Shown in pieces: positions 17,894 through 28,091 of a DNA stretch of 64,000 nt. The position numbers were made by a program, and so were the translations under genes. The stretch is from contig NZ_JAELVQ010000014.1 of NCBI RefSeq assembly GCF_016428595.1, positions 49,433 through 113,432 on the forward strand, written 5' to 3'. This stretch comes from Snuella sedimenti (GTDB lineage: Bacteria; Bacteroidota; Bacteroidia; Flavobacteriales; Flavobacteriaceae). Positions within the stretch are counted from its first letter, which is position 1. Each line of letters opens with the position of its first letter. The notes under the pieces are model-generated. The model ran no database searches, was not told the DNA's origin, and was given only the letters and a program-made list of their open reading frames with translations.

Positions 17894-20290
17894 TTAGTTT
17901 AGTTTGCGCCCCAAAAGATTAGTTGTTATTGTTGTAAATACAACAATACTAATGGAACTTAAAGGCATAAGTATTGCAGCTACTACTGGGGATAACTGTC
18001 CAGTAACAGCGAAACACAAGCCAATAACATTATATATAAATGATAATACGAAACTCCATTTAATAATCTTTATAGCCGATTTGGACACATTTATATAGTT
18101 GTATATTTGATTGAATTTTGATGCATCTAAAATAGCATCACAAGCAGGCGAAAACACATTCACGTTTTCCGATATCGCTATGCCTACATTACTTTGAGCT
18201 AAAGCTCCTGCATCATTTAATCCGTCACCCACCATCATGACATTGGCGCCTTCTCCTTGATGATGCTTAATATATTCTAACTTATCTTCTGGCTTCTGAT
18301 TAAAAAGTAGTTTTGTTTTAGTTGGAAGGAGTTTTGTTAGATTGGTCTTTTCACCTTCATTATCGCCAGAAATAATAGCCAAGTCATACTCTTTATTTAG
18401 GGTATTAAACAACTGTGAAAGTCCTTTTCGATAGGCATTATAAAAAGTGAATTTTCCTTTGTAATGCTTATTTGTACTAATATGAACCGTAGTGTTAAGG
18501 GTAGATGTTTCGGTGGTACACCCAACAAAATCACCAGATCCAACCTTTATTTGTTGGTTATTATATTGCGCCTCAATACCCTTTCCAATAGACTCTTCAT
18601 AGGTATCAAGCGGTACAATGTTGTGTTCACTTAATAAGTTGTATAAAGACCGACTTAGTGGATGGTTAGAACCCCTAAGTGTACTTTTTAGTAAAGCAGC
18701 TTCTTCTAAGGAAAGTTCAATGCCTTCGTAGTTTATAGTGCTTTCTTTATTGGCAGTTATGGTGCCTGTTTTATCGAAAATTATTGTATCGATTTTTGAT
18801 AGTTGTTCAATGACACTTGCATTTTTAAGGTAGAATTTCTTCTTTCCCAAAATACGTAGTATGTTGCCAAAAGTAAAAGGGGCAGCAAGTGCAATGGCAC
18901 AGGGACAAGCAATTATTAACACCGATGTAAATACGTTTAAAGCCTTGCTATTATCTGTAAACAGCCAAAAGGTTGTTGCTATGCATGCTATACTTAGAAT
19001 AGCAATAGTAAAATGTTTACTAATACGATTGGTTAGGTTTGTAAAGGCTGCTTGCTTGTCTGTTTTAAAGACTTCGTTACTCCAAAGTTGTGTTAGGTAG
19101 CTTTGCTCAACAGATTTTAAGGCATCTACTTCAATACTGCCATCTAATTGTTTACCCCCTGCAAATAATTTGTCGCCGGACTGTTTTGAAACGGTTTTAG
19201 ATTCTCCCGTAACAAAACTATAATCTATTCGTGCCGACCCCTTTATAAGCACACAATCTACAGGAATTAATTCTTCGTTTCTAATGAGTAAGCGATCTCC
19301 TTTTTTAATATCGTATACTTGAATGGCACTTTCAGATCCTACATCTGTTATTTTGGTAATACCTATTGGAAAATACGATTTGTAATCGCGCTCAAAGGAT
19401 AAGAAAGCATATGTTTTTTGTTGGAAGAACTTGCCTAATAACAAGAAAAAAATAAGACCTGTTAAACTATCAAAAAAGCCTGAGCCTATATCAAAAGCAA
19501 TTTCCAATGTACTTCGCAAAAACAAAACAACAACCCCTAGTGCAATAGGAACATCAATGTTCAGTATCTTAGAACGCAGTCCTTTATAGGCAGAAATAAA
19601 ATAATCTTGACTAGAGTAGAACACCACTGGAAGGGAAAAGGCAAACATAAGCCACCTAAACAAATGCTTATACTGTTCGAGCCAAAATTCACCAGTCCCA
19701 GTTTTATTTGAAAATAGATCAAAATATTCTGGAAAGGATAAAAACATGACATTGCCAAAGGCAAATCCGGCTATACCTAATTTATATATAAGGGAACGGT
19801 TCGTCTGTTTTTTTCCAATACTGTAATCATCTAAACTAATAAAGGGTTCATAGCCTATGCTACTCAATAAGGTAACTAATTCCTTTGCTGTAAGCAATTT
19901 ATAATTATAAGTAACCCTTACCGTCTTTTTTCCAAAATTTACAATAGACGAATTGATTGCTGCGTTTAATTTGTTTAAATTTTCTAAAATCCAAATGCAT
20001 GAACTGCAATGGATGTGTGGAATGTACAACGAAACTATTTGAACGCTTTCATCATTAAACTCCAGCAATTTGTCCAATATTTTAGGGTTTTCTAAAAAGT
20101 TATACTTCCCTTCAATATCTTTTGGAGTAGCTCCAGGAGCTTGTTGTAAATCGTAATAACAAGTTAAATCGTTTACAGAAAAAATTTCGTAAACAGTCTT
20201 ACAACCATTGCAACAGAATGGTTTATCATCGTATGTGATATTAGAAAGTGTTGCATCTAAACCACAGTGGAAACATGTGCTATGTTCCAT
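17894..20290 (-). CDS. ccoI: Copper P1B-type ATPase CcoI of the cbb3 locus
   Basis: A 798-residue copper-transporting ATPase that supplies copper for cbb3 oxidase assembly. It begins with a cysteine-rich metal-binding domain of the DUF2318/FixI type (CFHCGLD, CCNGCKTVY) and an HMA domain with HCSSC. These are followed by eight membrane helices with the CPC motif in IIACPCAIALAAPF, the phosphorylated DKTGT and the hinge MVGDGLNDAGAL. It is read from its own Fnr-like promoter in the gap shared with the divergent Crp/Fnr regulator, 117 bases upstream of ccoS. Confidence 0.94.
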   Translation of the reverse strand: MEHSTCFHCGLDATLSNITYDDKPFCCNGCKTVYEIFSVNDLTCYYDLQQAPGATPKDIEGKYNFLENPKILDKLLEFNDESVQIVSLYIPHIHCSSCIWILENLNKLNAAINSSIVNFGKKTVRVTYNYKLLTAKELVTLLSSIGYEPFISLDDYSIGKKQTNRSLIYKLGIAGFAFGNVMFLSFPEYFDLFSNKTGTGEFWLEQYKHLFRWLMFAFSLPVVFYSSQDYFISAYKGLRSKILNIDVPIALGVVVLFLRSTLEIAFDIGSGFFDSLTGLIFFLLLGKFFQQKTYAFLSFERDYKSYFPIGITKITDVGSESAIQVYDIKKGDRLLIRNEELIPVDCVLIKGSARIDYSFVTGESKTVSKQSGDKLFAGGKQLDGSIEVDALKSVEQSYLTQLWSNEVFKTDKQAAFTNLTNRISKHFTIAILSIACIATTFWLFTDNSKALNVFTSVLIIACPCAIALAAPFTFGNILRILGKKKFYLKNASVIEQLSKIDTIIFDKTGTITANKESTINYEGIELSLEEAALLKSTLRGSNHPLSRSLYNLLSEHNIVPLDTYEESIGKGIEAQYNNQQIKVGSGDFVGCTTETSTLNTTVHISTNKHYKGKFTFYNAYRKGLSQLFNTLNKEYDLAIISGDNEGEKTNLTKLLPTKTKLLFNQKPEDKLEYIKHHQGEGANVMMVGDGLNDAGALAQSNVGIAISENVNVFSPACDAILDASKFNQIYNYINVSKSAIKIIKWSFVLSFIYNVIGLCFAVTGQLSPVVAAILMPLSSISIVVFTTITTNLLGRKLN

Positions 20291-20315
20291 AATATTTGCT
20301 CATTTATACCTGGTG

Positions 20316-20323
20316 CAAAGGTT
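20316..20323 (-). promoter_or_regulatory. Candidate -7 box of ccoI
   Basis: On the minus strand this reads AACCTTTG, five of six fixed positions of TAnnTTTG, at exactly the 29.5-base spacing from the palindrome seen at the other sites. Confidence 0.55.
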
Positions 20324-20346
20324 GAAAGTTATTCATGATTTAAATA

Positions 20347-20358
20347 TGATATTTGTCA
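20347..20358 (-). promoter_or_regulatory. Fnr-like site between ccoI and the regulator
   Basis: TGATATTTGTCA (plus strand). It is placed to activate ccoI. On the plus strand no -7 box stands at the matching distance before the regulator gene, so any effect on the regulator would be of another kind, for example autorepression. Confidence 0.7.
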
Positions 20359-20396
20359 TGTTTTAATTATTTTTACAGCACTTACAAAAAAGTATT

Positions 20397-21074
20397 ATGG
20401 GCAAGTGTGAGCAATGTATTATTAAGCAATTTAATTCTCTTAAGTCCTTGACTACAGATGAATTGATGCGTATTTCTAAATGTAAAACATCTAGGATTAT
20501 TAAGAAAGGAGAAGTCATTTTTGAAGAAGGTGAATCCATAAATGGCGTTTACTGTGTTAAGGATGGTATTTGTAAGCTTTCTAAATTAAGTGAAAATGGT
20601 AAAGACCAAATTGTAAAGATGGTTGTTAAGGGGCAGTTGTTGGGACAACGATCACTAATTAATGGTGAAAGCTCTAATTTACAAGCAACAGCATTAAATG
20701 ACATGGAGGTCTGTTTTATACCAAGGAGTGAGATTATTAAGGACTTACAAAGTAATCCAAAATTCTCATTTGATGTATTACAAGATATGGCAAAAGATCT
20801 AAAGGAGGCCGACGATGTTATTGTAAATATGGCTCAAAAATCGGTACGCCAACGATTGGCCGAATCTTTAATTTACATTCATGATACGTTTGGTACCAAT
20901 CCTGATGGCACTTTAAGTATTTTACTATCCCGAGAGGATTTTGCAAATATAGTTGGTACAGCAACTGAATCGGCTATTCGTGTATTATCCCAGTTTAAAA
21001 AGGATGGTCTGATAACTACTATTGGAAAGCAAATTAAGATTGAAAACATTGAAGGCTTAAGGCGCGTAGAGTAG
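20397..21074 (+). CDS. Crp/Fnr-family regulator, probable oxygen sensor
   Basis: A 225-residue DNA-binding regulator with an N-terminal cyclic-nucleotide-binding-like domain (about 20-130), a dimerisation helix and a C-terminal winged helix (about 150-220, SREDFANIVGTATESAIRVLSQFKKDGLI). It has C4-x2-C7 at the extreme N-terminus, C29, and C106 in EVCFIPRSEI, which aligns with Cys122 of E. coli Fnr. These could bind a 4Fe-4S cluster. The spacing of the N-terminal cysteines differs from E. coli, so cluster binding is inferred. Divergent position to the cbb3 locus and the nearby palindromes support control of that locus. Confidence 0.88.
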   Translation: MGKCEQCIIKQFNSLKSLTTDELMRISKCKTSRIIKKGEVIFEEGESINGVYCVKDGICKLSKLSENGKDQIVKMVVKGQLLGQRSLINGESSNLQATALNDMEVCFIPRSEIIKDLQSNPKFSFDVLQDMAKDLKEADDVIVNMAQKSVRQRLAESLIYIHDTFGTNPDGTLSILLSREDFANIVGTATESAIRVLSQFKKDGLITTIGKQIKIENIEGLRRVE

Positions 21075-21110
21075 TAGTACAGTTGAGTGACTTCGATATA
21101 TAATGATCGA

Positions 21111-21159
21111 ATAAGCGAGAGGCTATCTAAAAAAAATATTTTAAGATAGCCTCTCTTAT
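21111..21159. terminator. Bidirectional terminator
   Basis: The stem GAGAGGCTATCT / AGATAGCCTCTC (21117-21128 with 21144-21155), extended by ATAAG/CTTAT, has an AT-rich loop. It separates the convergent regulator and BNR-protein genes. Confidence 0.85.
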
Positions 21160-21164
21160 TATTT

Positions 21165-24100
21165 TTAAAAATGGTTAAAGATCTTCACCTCCTTAAACGG
21201 GTTTGTCTTTAATGCCTCCATACTACTTCTGTATGATTTCCATTCCGTGTCAAAAAATGTATTGGTCTTCTTTAATGCTTCATTTAGGGCATGTTTGGCA
21301 TGATCTATCAAAGCTTCTTCTGTTGAAGTCAATCCGTTAGGTCTCGATCTCACATAACTGCTTGCTGTATTTAAACGTTTGTTAACATGTGGTTCTGAAT
21401 TACGCGTAATACCCTGTCTTTTATCTTCTTTACCTAGGAAAATATCTATTAGTTCATCGATTTGTTTAATAATGTCTTTTGATAGTTTAATACCTTCTTT
21501 GAAGGTTTCTTTATCCAAGTCATTTAAATCTGATTGGTGTTTTTTTGCGATTTGCTTACTTTCGTTTAATTGCGTTACGGCATCGGCCATTGTTTGCTGC
21601 ATGGATTCAATCTCCTTTAACGTGTTGTAAATTGCATCTATTGCCGTTTTTGACTTGTTTAGTCGCGGATCATTTTTTACCGTAATAAATGTTTCGGCGG
21701 TTTGGTCTCCAAAGTTTAAGACCAACTTATAAGAGCCTGGTTTTACTCTAAGACCACCTCCTGGTTCGCTGTTATTCTTGCGGATAGTTCGTGAGGCACG
21801 ATCAACCCCTTTTTCATTCAAATACCATGTCCATTTATGAAAACCGGTCTCTTTGGGTGCTTTCTGTTTCAATGTTCTTATCAAACGATCTCCATCGTAA
21901 ATTTTCATGTAAAGCGAATCCCATTTGATACCATCTAATTCCTTATCGGCATTGGTATTCTCCTCCTCATCTTCATCATTGTTAGTGTCGGGTTTGCTAT
22001 TTTTTTCTACACTAATAAAATATGAAATCCTAGCACCTTGACCTCTGTTTTCTCCATTAAACATTGCATCGGCTCCAAAGCGACTTCCTGTTGGTTGTTG
22101 GTAGGCAGCTAAATATGCTGTTGGCGGTTCGAACAGAGTTAATTTTTTAGTAAGTATTTGTGAGTTTTTAGCTAACGCACGTAATGGCCGAATATCGTCC
22201 AGAATCCATGCTGCACGACCAAAGGTTCCTATTATTAAATCGTGCTCTCTAGGGTGAATTACCAAATCTTTAACCGAAACTGTTGGAAAGCCCTCTGTCC
22301 ATTTCGTCCATTTGTTCCCCGCGTCAAGCGATAGATATAAACCATCGTCTGTTCCTAAGAACAAAAGATTAGGTTCTTCAATATCCTCTACAATGCATAG
22401 AGCGTAATTTTTTACATCATTTTCGTCTACAATACGTTGCCAAGTTTTTCCATAATTTTTAGTTCTGTACACATATGGTGTGTAGTTAAAGCGTCTATAA
22501 TCATTGGCAATTAGTAAAGCTTCTCCTTTGTTTTTATTGGAAGCTTTTATCTGTGGAATCCAACTACCAGCAGGTAGACCTTTAATGTTTTTGGTAACAT
22601 CTGTCCAAGAGGCACCTCCATTTTGGGTAATGTGGACACGGCCATCATCCGTACCTACCCAAATCATATCTCTTTCGACGGGTGAGGGCTCAATAACCAA
22701 GATTGTACAGTGGTTTTCTGCACCAGTAGCATCGAGAGTTAAACCACCACTTTCATCTTGTTTTTGTTTTTCGGGATCATTAGTAGTCAGGTCTTCAGAA
22801 ATAAGAGACCATGTTAAACCTTTATCGGGTGATTTATGTACAAACTGACTTCCAAAATAAAGTGTACTACTATCGAAAGGATCAATATTTATAGCCGAAT
22901 TCCAGTTAAATCGTAGTTTAACATCTGGGTTTGGATGTGTTGGTTTTACGGTGTAGTTATTGCCAGTTTCTGAATCGTAGCGATTTACAGAACCTTGCTG
23001 ACTCATAGACCATCCAAAACGTGTATCTTCATTATCGGGAACAACATCAAAACCATCACCAAATGATATTTCTTGCCAGTAGGAATTACGAATTCCCTGA
23101 TCGCGCCATACGTAAGCCGGCCCCTTCCAGGAGCCATTATCTTGCATGCCACCATATACATTATAAGGAATGTCGTTATCTACATTTATATGATAAAATT
23201 GAGCAACAGGTAAGTTTCCTATAAAGCGCCATGTTTTGCCTCCGTCTTTGGTTATATTCATACCACCGTCGTTACCATCTATCATAAAATCCCCATTTTT
23301 CGGATGTATCCACCATGCATGATGATCGGGGTGGACACCATTGCTTGTTCCGTATGCAGGCATGAGTTGTGAGAAGCTCTTACCGCCATCTTCACTAACA
23401 TTTATATAGGTAAATACCGAATAGACCCTGTTTTCATTTTGGGGGTCTACATATATTTCTGAATAATAGAACGGCCGATTACCTATATCTGATTTATCGT
23501 TAACTTTTTTCCATTTAAAACCTCCATCTACACTTTTGTACAATGCATTCTTTTTAGCTTCGATTAGCGCATAAACAATGTTGGGTTTATTGGCTGCTAT
23601 TGCAACACCTATGCGCCCCAAATCACCTTTTGGCAAACCATCCTCTTCGGTTAATTTTTTCCATGTGTTTCCACCATCATGGGTTATATGAAGCCCAGAT
23701 CCTTTACCACCCGATTTAAAAAACCAAGGATCACGTTTGTGTTCCCACATAGCTGCAATTAGCTTGTTAGGGTTTGTCGGATCCATAACAAGGTCGGCAG
23801 CACCGGTTTTGTTATTAGTAAATAATATTTGCTCCCATGTTTTACCGCCGTTGGTTGTTTTAAAAATACCACGTTCTTTATGCTCTCCCCAAGGAGAACC
23901 AATTGCGGCGACATATATAACATTGGGGTTAGACGGGTCTATAATAACCCTGTGAATATGCCTTGTCTTTTCTAAGCCCATGAGATCCCAGCTTTTACCG
24001 CCGTCTAACGAGCGGTAAATACCATAGCCTCCGTTTAAGCTATTGCGCGGATTTCCTTCGCCGGTACCTACCCATATAACACTAGGATTGGATTGCTGAA

Positions 24101-24374
24101 TGGCAACAGCACCAATAGATGCTGTTACTTCCTTTTCAAATATAGGATCCCACTTTATACCTCCGGAAGTCGATTTCCATAAACCACCCGATGCCGTTCC
24201 AACATACATAATATCTGGATTGGAATGTACAACATCAATAGCCGTAACGCGTCCCGACATACCTCCGGGACCAATGCTCCGGGGGTGATAGTTTTTTAGT
24301 AGATCCATTGTAAATTCTTGTGCCGAAAGTAGTGTAATGCACAATAACATTATAGAGGTAAAAATATTCTTCAC
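21165..24374 (-). CDS. Secreted BNR/VPS10-like repeat protein
   Basis: A 1069-residue exported protein with a signal peptide (residues 1 to about 18, ending SAQ). Residues 30 to about 700 form a sortilin-like beta-propeller region with repeated Asp-box signatures such as SLDGGKSW, TTNGGKTW, THDGGNTW, SVDGGFKW and SLDAGNKW. The C-terminal third has a beta-sandwich segment (GSYKLVLNFGDQTAETFITV) and a coiled coil near 900-970. Such proteins are common in Flavobacteria and are often called glycosyl hydrolases, but catalytic activity is unproven. The start is GTG in the context AAAATTTAAACGAGTGAAG. Confidence 0.88.
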   Translation of the reverse strand: MKNIFTSIMLLCITLLSAQEFTMDLLKNYHPRSIGPGGMSGRVTAIDVVHSNPDIMYVGTASGGLWKSTSGGIKWDPIFEKEVTASIGAVAIQQSNPSVIWVGTGEGNPRNSLNGGYGIYRSLDGGKSWDLMGLEKTRHIHRVIIDPSNPNVIYVAAIGSPWGEHKERGIFKTTNGGKTWEQILFTNNKTGAADLVMDPTNPNKLIAAMWEHKRDPWFFKSGGKGSGLHITHDGGNTWKKLTEEDGLPKGDLGRIGVAIAANKPNIVYALIEAKKNALYKSVDGGFKWKKVNDKSDIGNRPFYYSEIYVDPQNENRVYSVFTYINVSEDGGKSFSQLMPAYGTSNGVHPDHHAWWIHPKNGDFMIDGNDGGMNITKDGGKTWRFIGNLPVAQFYHINVDNDIPYNVYGGMQDNGSWKGPAYVWRDQGIRNSYWQEISFGDGFDVVPDNEDTRFGWSMSQQGSVNRYDSETGNNYTVKPTHPNPDVKLRFNWNSAINIDPFDSSTLYFGSQFVHKSPDKGLTWSLISEDLTTNDPEKQKQDESGGLTLDATGAENHCTILVIEPSPVERDMIWVGTDDGRVHITQNGGASWTDVTKNIKGLPAGSWIPQIKASNKNKGEALLIANDYRRFNYTPYVYRTKNYGKTWQRIVDENDVKNYALCIVEDIEEPNLLFLGTDDGLYLSLDAGNKWTKWTEGFPTVSVKDLVIHPREHDLIIGTFGRAAWILDDIRPLRALAKNSQILTKKLTLFEPPTAYLAAYQQPTGSRFGADAMFNGENRGQGARISYFISVEKNSKPDTNNDEDEEENTNADKELDGIKWDSLYMKIYDGDRLIRTLKQKAPKETGFHKWTWYLNEKGVDRASRTIRKNNSEPGGGLRVKPGSYKLVLNFGDQTAETFITVKNDPRLNKSKTAIDAIYNTLKEIESMQQTMADAVTQLNESKQIAKKHQSDLNDLDKETFKEGIKLSKDIIKQIDELIDIFLGKEDKRQGITRNSEPHVNKRLNTASSYVRSRPNGLTSTEEALIDHAKHALNEALKKTNTFFDTEWKSYRSSMEALKTNPFKEVKIFNHF

Positions 24375-24462
24375 TCGTTTAAATTTTAATTAGTTTTCGG
24401 AACTAAATTTATGCAAAAGTTGCTAGGAGAGTCTTAAAAGTATGTTAAGAAGTATTTTGCGG

Positions 24463-25056
24463 TTATCCTCTTGATTTAATATTATTGGTACATAATTGAA
24501 TAATTTCAGTAATTCGCTTTAATCGGGTCGTATCCCGCTTGGCCTGACTCAACCAATAGAGGTAACTTTTTTTATAAGACGGGGCAAAGTTATTATAGTT
24601 TGAAAATGCTTGAGGGTTTTTATTAAATGCTGCTTTCAAATCTTTGGGAATGATGCCTTTTTCAATAGCGTCAAGAGCAACCCAACTACCATTTTGTTTA
24701 GCAGTTTCAATAACCTTAAGACCACTTTCATGCATTAAATTGTTGTCTGTGAGTTCTTTAATATACTTTTTGTTTAGTGCACTCCAAACACTTTTGGGTT
24801 TTCTGGGGGTAAAATACTGACGCCGTTTGCCATTACCCAAACTTTTTACCGTGGAATCTATCCATCCGTAACATAAAGCGACCTTAACTGCATCTTCCCA
24901 ACGCATGGATTCCTTATCGTGGTCTACCTTGTAGAAGATTAAATATACGGCTTTATAAGTATTATGGTTATCGTGTAACCAAGTTCGCCATTGCGTAGCT
25001 GTTTTAAAATAGAACTCAGGAATTTCCAAGGTATTAAATAGGATTAACATTAACAT
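24463..25056 (-). CDS. YdeI/OmpD-associated family protein
   Basis: A 197-residue cytosolic protein. Family features are the N-terminal WRTWLHDNHNTYKAVYLIFYK, the block WEDAVKVALCYGWIDSTVKSL, the FTPRKPKSVWSALN motif and the C-terminal SYKKSYLYWLSQAKRDTTRLKRI. Members have been linked to peptide or bacteriocin resistance, but no activity is known. It begins inside the end of the M1 peptidase gene (17 to 23 bases of overlap, depending on which of two ATGs is used), so the two are coupled. Confidence 0.88.
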   Translation of the reverse strand: MLMLILFNTLEIPEFYFKTATQWRTWLHDNHNTYKAVYLIFYKVDHDKESMRWEDAVKVALCYGWIDSTVKSLGNGKRRQYFTPRKPKSVWSALNKKYIKELTDNNLMHESGLKVIETAKQNGSWVALDAIEKGIIPKDLKAAFNKNPQAFSNYNNFAPSYKKSYLYWLSQAKRDTTRLKRITEIIQLCTNNIKSRG

Positions 25057-26677
25057 AAAAATTGCGGTCTACTTCTAAACTTTCTAATTTCGAGTCTAAA
25101 GTTATTGTTGACCAATTAGATGTGGGGGACAACCAAAGTTCTTTATTGTTTATGGAGACTTGAACGGGCATGTTTAAATCACTTACGGTGTTTGTCCATC
25201 GGTATTTTAGTATTTTGTTATTTACCGAATACTCTAAAGTTGGAATTTTCACAGTTCTCAAATATTGATCAAAAAATGCCGTTAGATCGATACCACTTTT
25301 TTCGATTATAAAATTTTCTATTTGTTTGGTGGTAACCGTTTGATGGTAAAAGGTTTTGTTCATGCCACGTAAAATAGAACGCCATTTTTCGTCATCATTA
25401 ATAAGTTGGCGCAGTGTGTGTAACATATTGGCACCTTTGTAATACATGTCGCCAGAACCTTCATTGTTTACATTGTATTTTCCTATAAGTGGGCGGTCAT
25501 TTTGAATAAGTTTACGTGTCCCAATAACATAATCGGCCGAAGCTTGTTTGCCGTAGTAATAATCCAAAAATAAACTTTCGGAATAGGCCGTGAAGCTTTC
25601 ATGAATCCACATGTCGGCTATATCTTTATTGGTTATATTGTTTGCAAACCATTCGTGACCTGCTTCATGAATGATAATAAAATCAAATTTAAGTCCCCAT
25701 CCGGTACCTGATAAATCTCTTCCGAGGTAGCCCTTTTTATATTGGTTGCCATAAGTTACACTACTTTGGTGTTCCATACCCAAATAGGGTACTTCTACTA
25801 ATTTAAAGCCGTCTTCATAAAATGGATACGGTCCAAACCAGTGTTCAAAAGCCTTCATCATTTTAGGGGCATCTTTAAAGTGCTCTTTTGCCTTTTCCAG
25901 ATTGTCCTTTAATACGTAATAGTCTAGATCCAAGACGCCTTTTTCACCATTGTATTTTTCGGAGAAATGCACATAATCGCCAATATTTACATTTACACCA
26001 TAGTTGTTAATGGGGTTGGCAACAAACCAATCATATGTTGTGGTTGTTTGCTGTTCTGTTTTGTTCAGCAAACGTCCGTTAGAGACATCCATTAATCCTT
26101 TGGGAACCGTAACACTAATGCGCATACTATCTACTTCATCGTACATATGATCCTTATTTGGCCACCAAACACTGGCTCCAAGGCCTTGGCAAGAAGTGGC
26201 TACAAACGGATTCCCTTTGTTATCCCTTTTCCATGAAAAGCCACCGTCCCAAGGAGCACGAACCGCTTCTTTAGGCAGGCCTTCATAGAATACTTCCAGA
26301 TTATTAATTACATCAACAGTTTGTACTTTATTGAGGGATATAAAATGTGCATTGCCATCATGTTTAACCCTTAAATCGGCACCGTCCTGAATCACTTTAG
26401 TTATTTTTAAAGGCGGTTGTAAATCAATTTGCAAAACCGAATAGGGTTTTAATACTTTATACGTAATGGTATTTTTTCCTTTTATAAATTTAGTTTCAGG
26501 ATCCACCGAAACCTCTAAGTGATAATACGTTAAATCCCACCAGGAACGTTCGGGTGTTATAGAACCTCTTAAGGTGTCCTGTCTGGTAAAGTTTTCTTTT
26601 TCAGACATTAAACCCTGCGCTTGAATAATAACAGGAAAGAATAATAAGAATAATAAGAACTTGGGATTACAATTCAT
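25034..26677 (-). CDS. M1-family metallopeptidase
   Basis: A secreted zinc aminopeptidase of 547 residues with a signal peptide (residues 1-21, IIQAQG). The exopeptidase motif GMEH is at 300-303. The zinc motif HEAGH is at 337-341, with the third ligand Glu360 in WIHESFTAYSESL. The domain order is an N-terminal beta-saddle, a thermolysin-like catalytic domain and a short C-terminal beta domain. It lacks the long ARM-repeat domain of PepN, as do many Bacteroidota homologues. It probably releases amino acids from peptides outside the cytoplasm. Confidence 0.93.
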   Translation of the reverse strand: MNCNPKFLLFLLFFPVIIQAQGLMSEKENFTRQDTLRGSITPERSWWDLTYYHLEVSVDPETKFIKGKNTITYKVLKPYSVLQIDLQPPLKITKVIQDGADLRVKHDGNAHFISLNKVQTVDVINNLEVFYEGLPKEAVRAPWDGGFSWKRDNKGNPFVATSCQGLGASVWWPNKDHMYDEVDSMRISVTVPKGLMDVSNGRLLNKTEQQTTTTYDWFVANPINNYGVNVNIGDYVHFSEKYNGEKGVLDLDYYVLKDNLEKAKEHFKDAPKMMKAFEHWFGPYPFYEDGFKLVEVPYLGMEHQSSVTYGNQYKKGYLGRDLSGTGWGLKFDFIIIHEAGHEWFANNITNKDIADMWIHESFTAYSESLFLDYYYGKQASADYVIGTRKLIQNDRPLIGKYNVNNEGSGDMYYKGANMLHTLRQLINDDEKWRSILRGMNKTFYHQTVTTKQIENFIIEKSGIDLTAFFDQYLRTVKIPTLEYSVNNKILKYRWTNTVSDLNMPVQVSINNKELWLSPTSNWSTITLDSKLESLEVDRNFYVNVNPI

Positions 26678-26755
26678 TAGTTTAATTTTTGCCTAATTTA
26701 AGCAAAAGGTTGTTAATGGATTGTTAGAGGCTGGTTAAATTTCATCTTTCGGTTT

Positions 26756-28090
26756 TCAATCCCTAATTATTTTATTTGGAAAAGCAACAATACTTTCATA
26801 ACCGTTTTCACCAACAGATGCAATACCAAAATAGTAATTATCAATAACGATACCCTTTAAGGTAAATTCAGAAACATCTCCAACATACCTACTATGTTCC
26901 CAAATTGGGGAAGTGGTATCCCGCCAATAGATTTTGTAACCTTTGGCTCCTGTTACTTTATTCCACTTTAATTTTACAGAAGGCTCTACAATACCACCAA
27001 TCGCTACCTGCTTAGGAGCAGGAGGTGAAGCAGCGAGACTCGCCAAGTTAATTGCATTGACAGCTGTTAACTTTTTTGCGTAGTTAAAATTAACATGCTC
27101 AATAACATCACCGTATTTAACACCATTTTCTTCTCGAATGTCCTGATGTTGTTGTGTGTAATTTTCATGGGCTTCCATAATACGAATGCCAGCATACCCC
27201 AGGTCGTTAAACGGTTTATGGTGTCCGCCACGACCAAAGCGATCTAAACGATAGATGAGCATCGGGTTCATTTCTGGCATAAACGTTTTTACTGTTTTAT
27301 GAACATAACGAGCTAGTTGTCTGGAAATACCATCTACTTCACCACCATAATAGCGTCTGCTTTGCCTTTCACGTTCAGTTTCGGTGGGAGGGGTTGCTTC
27401 AGAAAAAATTCTAAAGCTTCTATTGTCTATAACACCGTCAACCCCTTTTATGTTTCCAATCATATCATTATTGAGGACACCAATTATCTCCCATTGATTC
27501 TCTTGTGCATACTTTGCTAGTCCGGCTCCCCCAAACAGACCTTGTTCTTCACCCGACAGGCCTACATAAACAATACTGCTTTCAAAGGTGTATTGGCTTA
27601 AAACTCTGGCAGTTTCAATGGTTCCCGCCATACCGGAGGCGTTATCGTTAGCACCGGGAGCATCAGTTGTGAAATCCATGGTATCACTGGCTCTGGAGTC
27701 TATATCACCACTCATAATAATGTAGCGATTGGGATATTTGGTTCCTCGCTGTATAGCTACTACATTAACAACCCAAGCATCATGAGGGACTCTGCTATTA
27801 CCTGCTTTTGTTACAAAATCCTTTTGGTAAAAGACATCCAAACAGTTATTACATGAATTTGAAATAGTTTCGAATTCAGATTTTATCCAACGGCGTGCTG
27901 CTCCAATGCCCCTTGTGCTTGAAATGGTATCACTAAAAGTATTCCTTGTTCCAAAATTAACAAGGGTTTGGATATCTTTTTCAATACGTTTCGCAGAAAC
28001 AGATTCAATGATATCGTAAATCTGCTGGTGATTCTGTGCATTGATAAATATGCTTGGTATAGCCAATAAAATTATAAACAGATGCTTCAT
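26756..28090 (-). CDS. M28-family metallopeptidase with fibronectin-like tail
   Basis: A 444-residue exported zinc peptidase with a signal peptide ending near INAQ. The catalytic domain (about 40-350) shows zinc ligands in SGDIDSR, DAPGANDNASG, SGEEQGLFG and NNDMIG, and a late histidine in EAHENYTQQHQ. A C-terminal fibronectin type III-like domain (about 360-440, PSVKLKWNKVTGAKGYKIYWRD) probably mediates attachment or substrate contact. It lies one base after the DUF6265 gene on the same strand. Confidence 0.93.
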   Translation of the reverse strand: MKHLFIILLAIPSIFINAQNHQQIYDIIESVSAKRIEKDIQTLVNFGTRNTFSDTISSTRGIGAARRWIKSEFETISNSCNNCLDVFYQKDFVTKAGNSRVPHDAWVVNVVAIQRGTKYPNRYIIMSGDIDSRASDTMDFTTDAPGANDNASGMAGTIETARVLSQYTFESSIVYVGLSGEEQGLFGGAGLAKYAQENQWEIIGVLNNDMIGNIKGVDGVIDNRSFRIFSEATPPTETERERQSRRYYGGEVDGISRQLARYVHKTVKTFMPEMNPMLIYRLDRFGRGGHHKPFNDLGYAGIRIMEAHENYTQQHQDIREENGVKYGDVIEHVNFNYAKKLTAVNAINLASLAASPPAPKQVAIGGIVEPSVKLKWNKVTGAKGYKIYWRDTTSPIWEHSRYVGDVSEFTLKGIVIDNYYFGIASVGENGYESIVAFPNKIIRD

Positions 28091-28091
28091 C

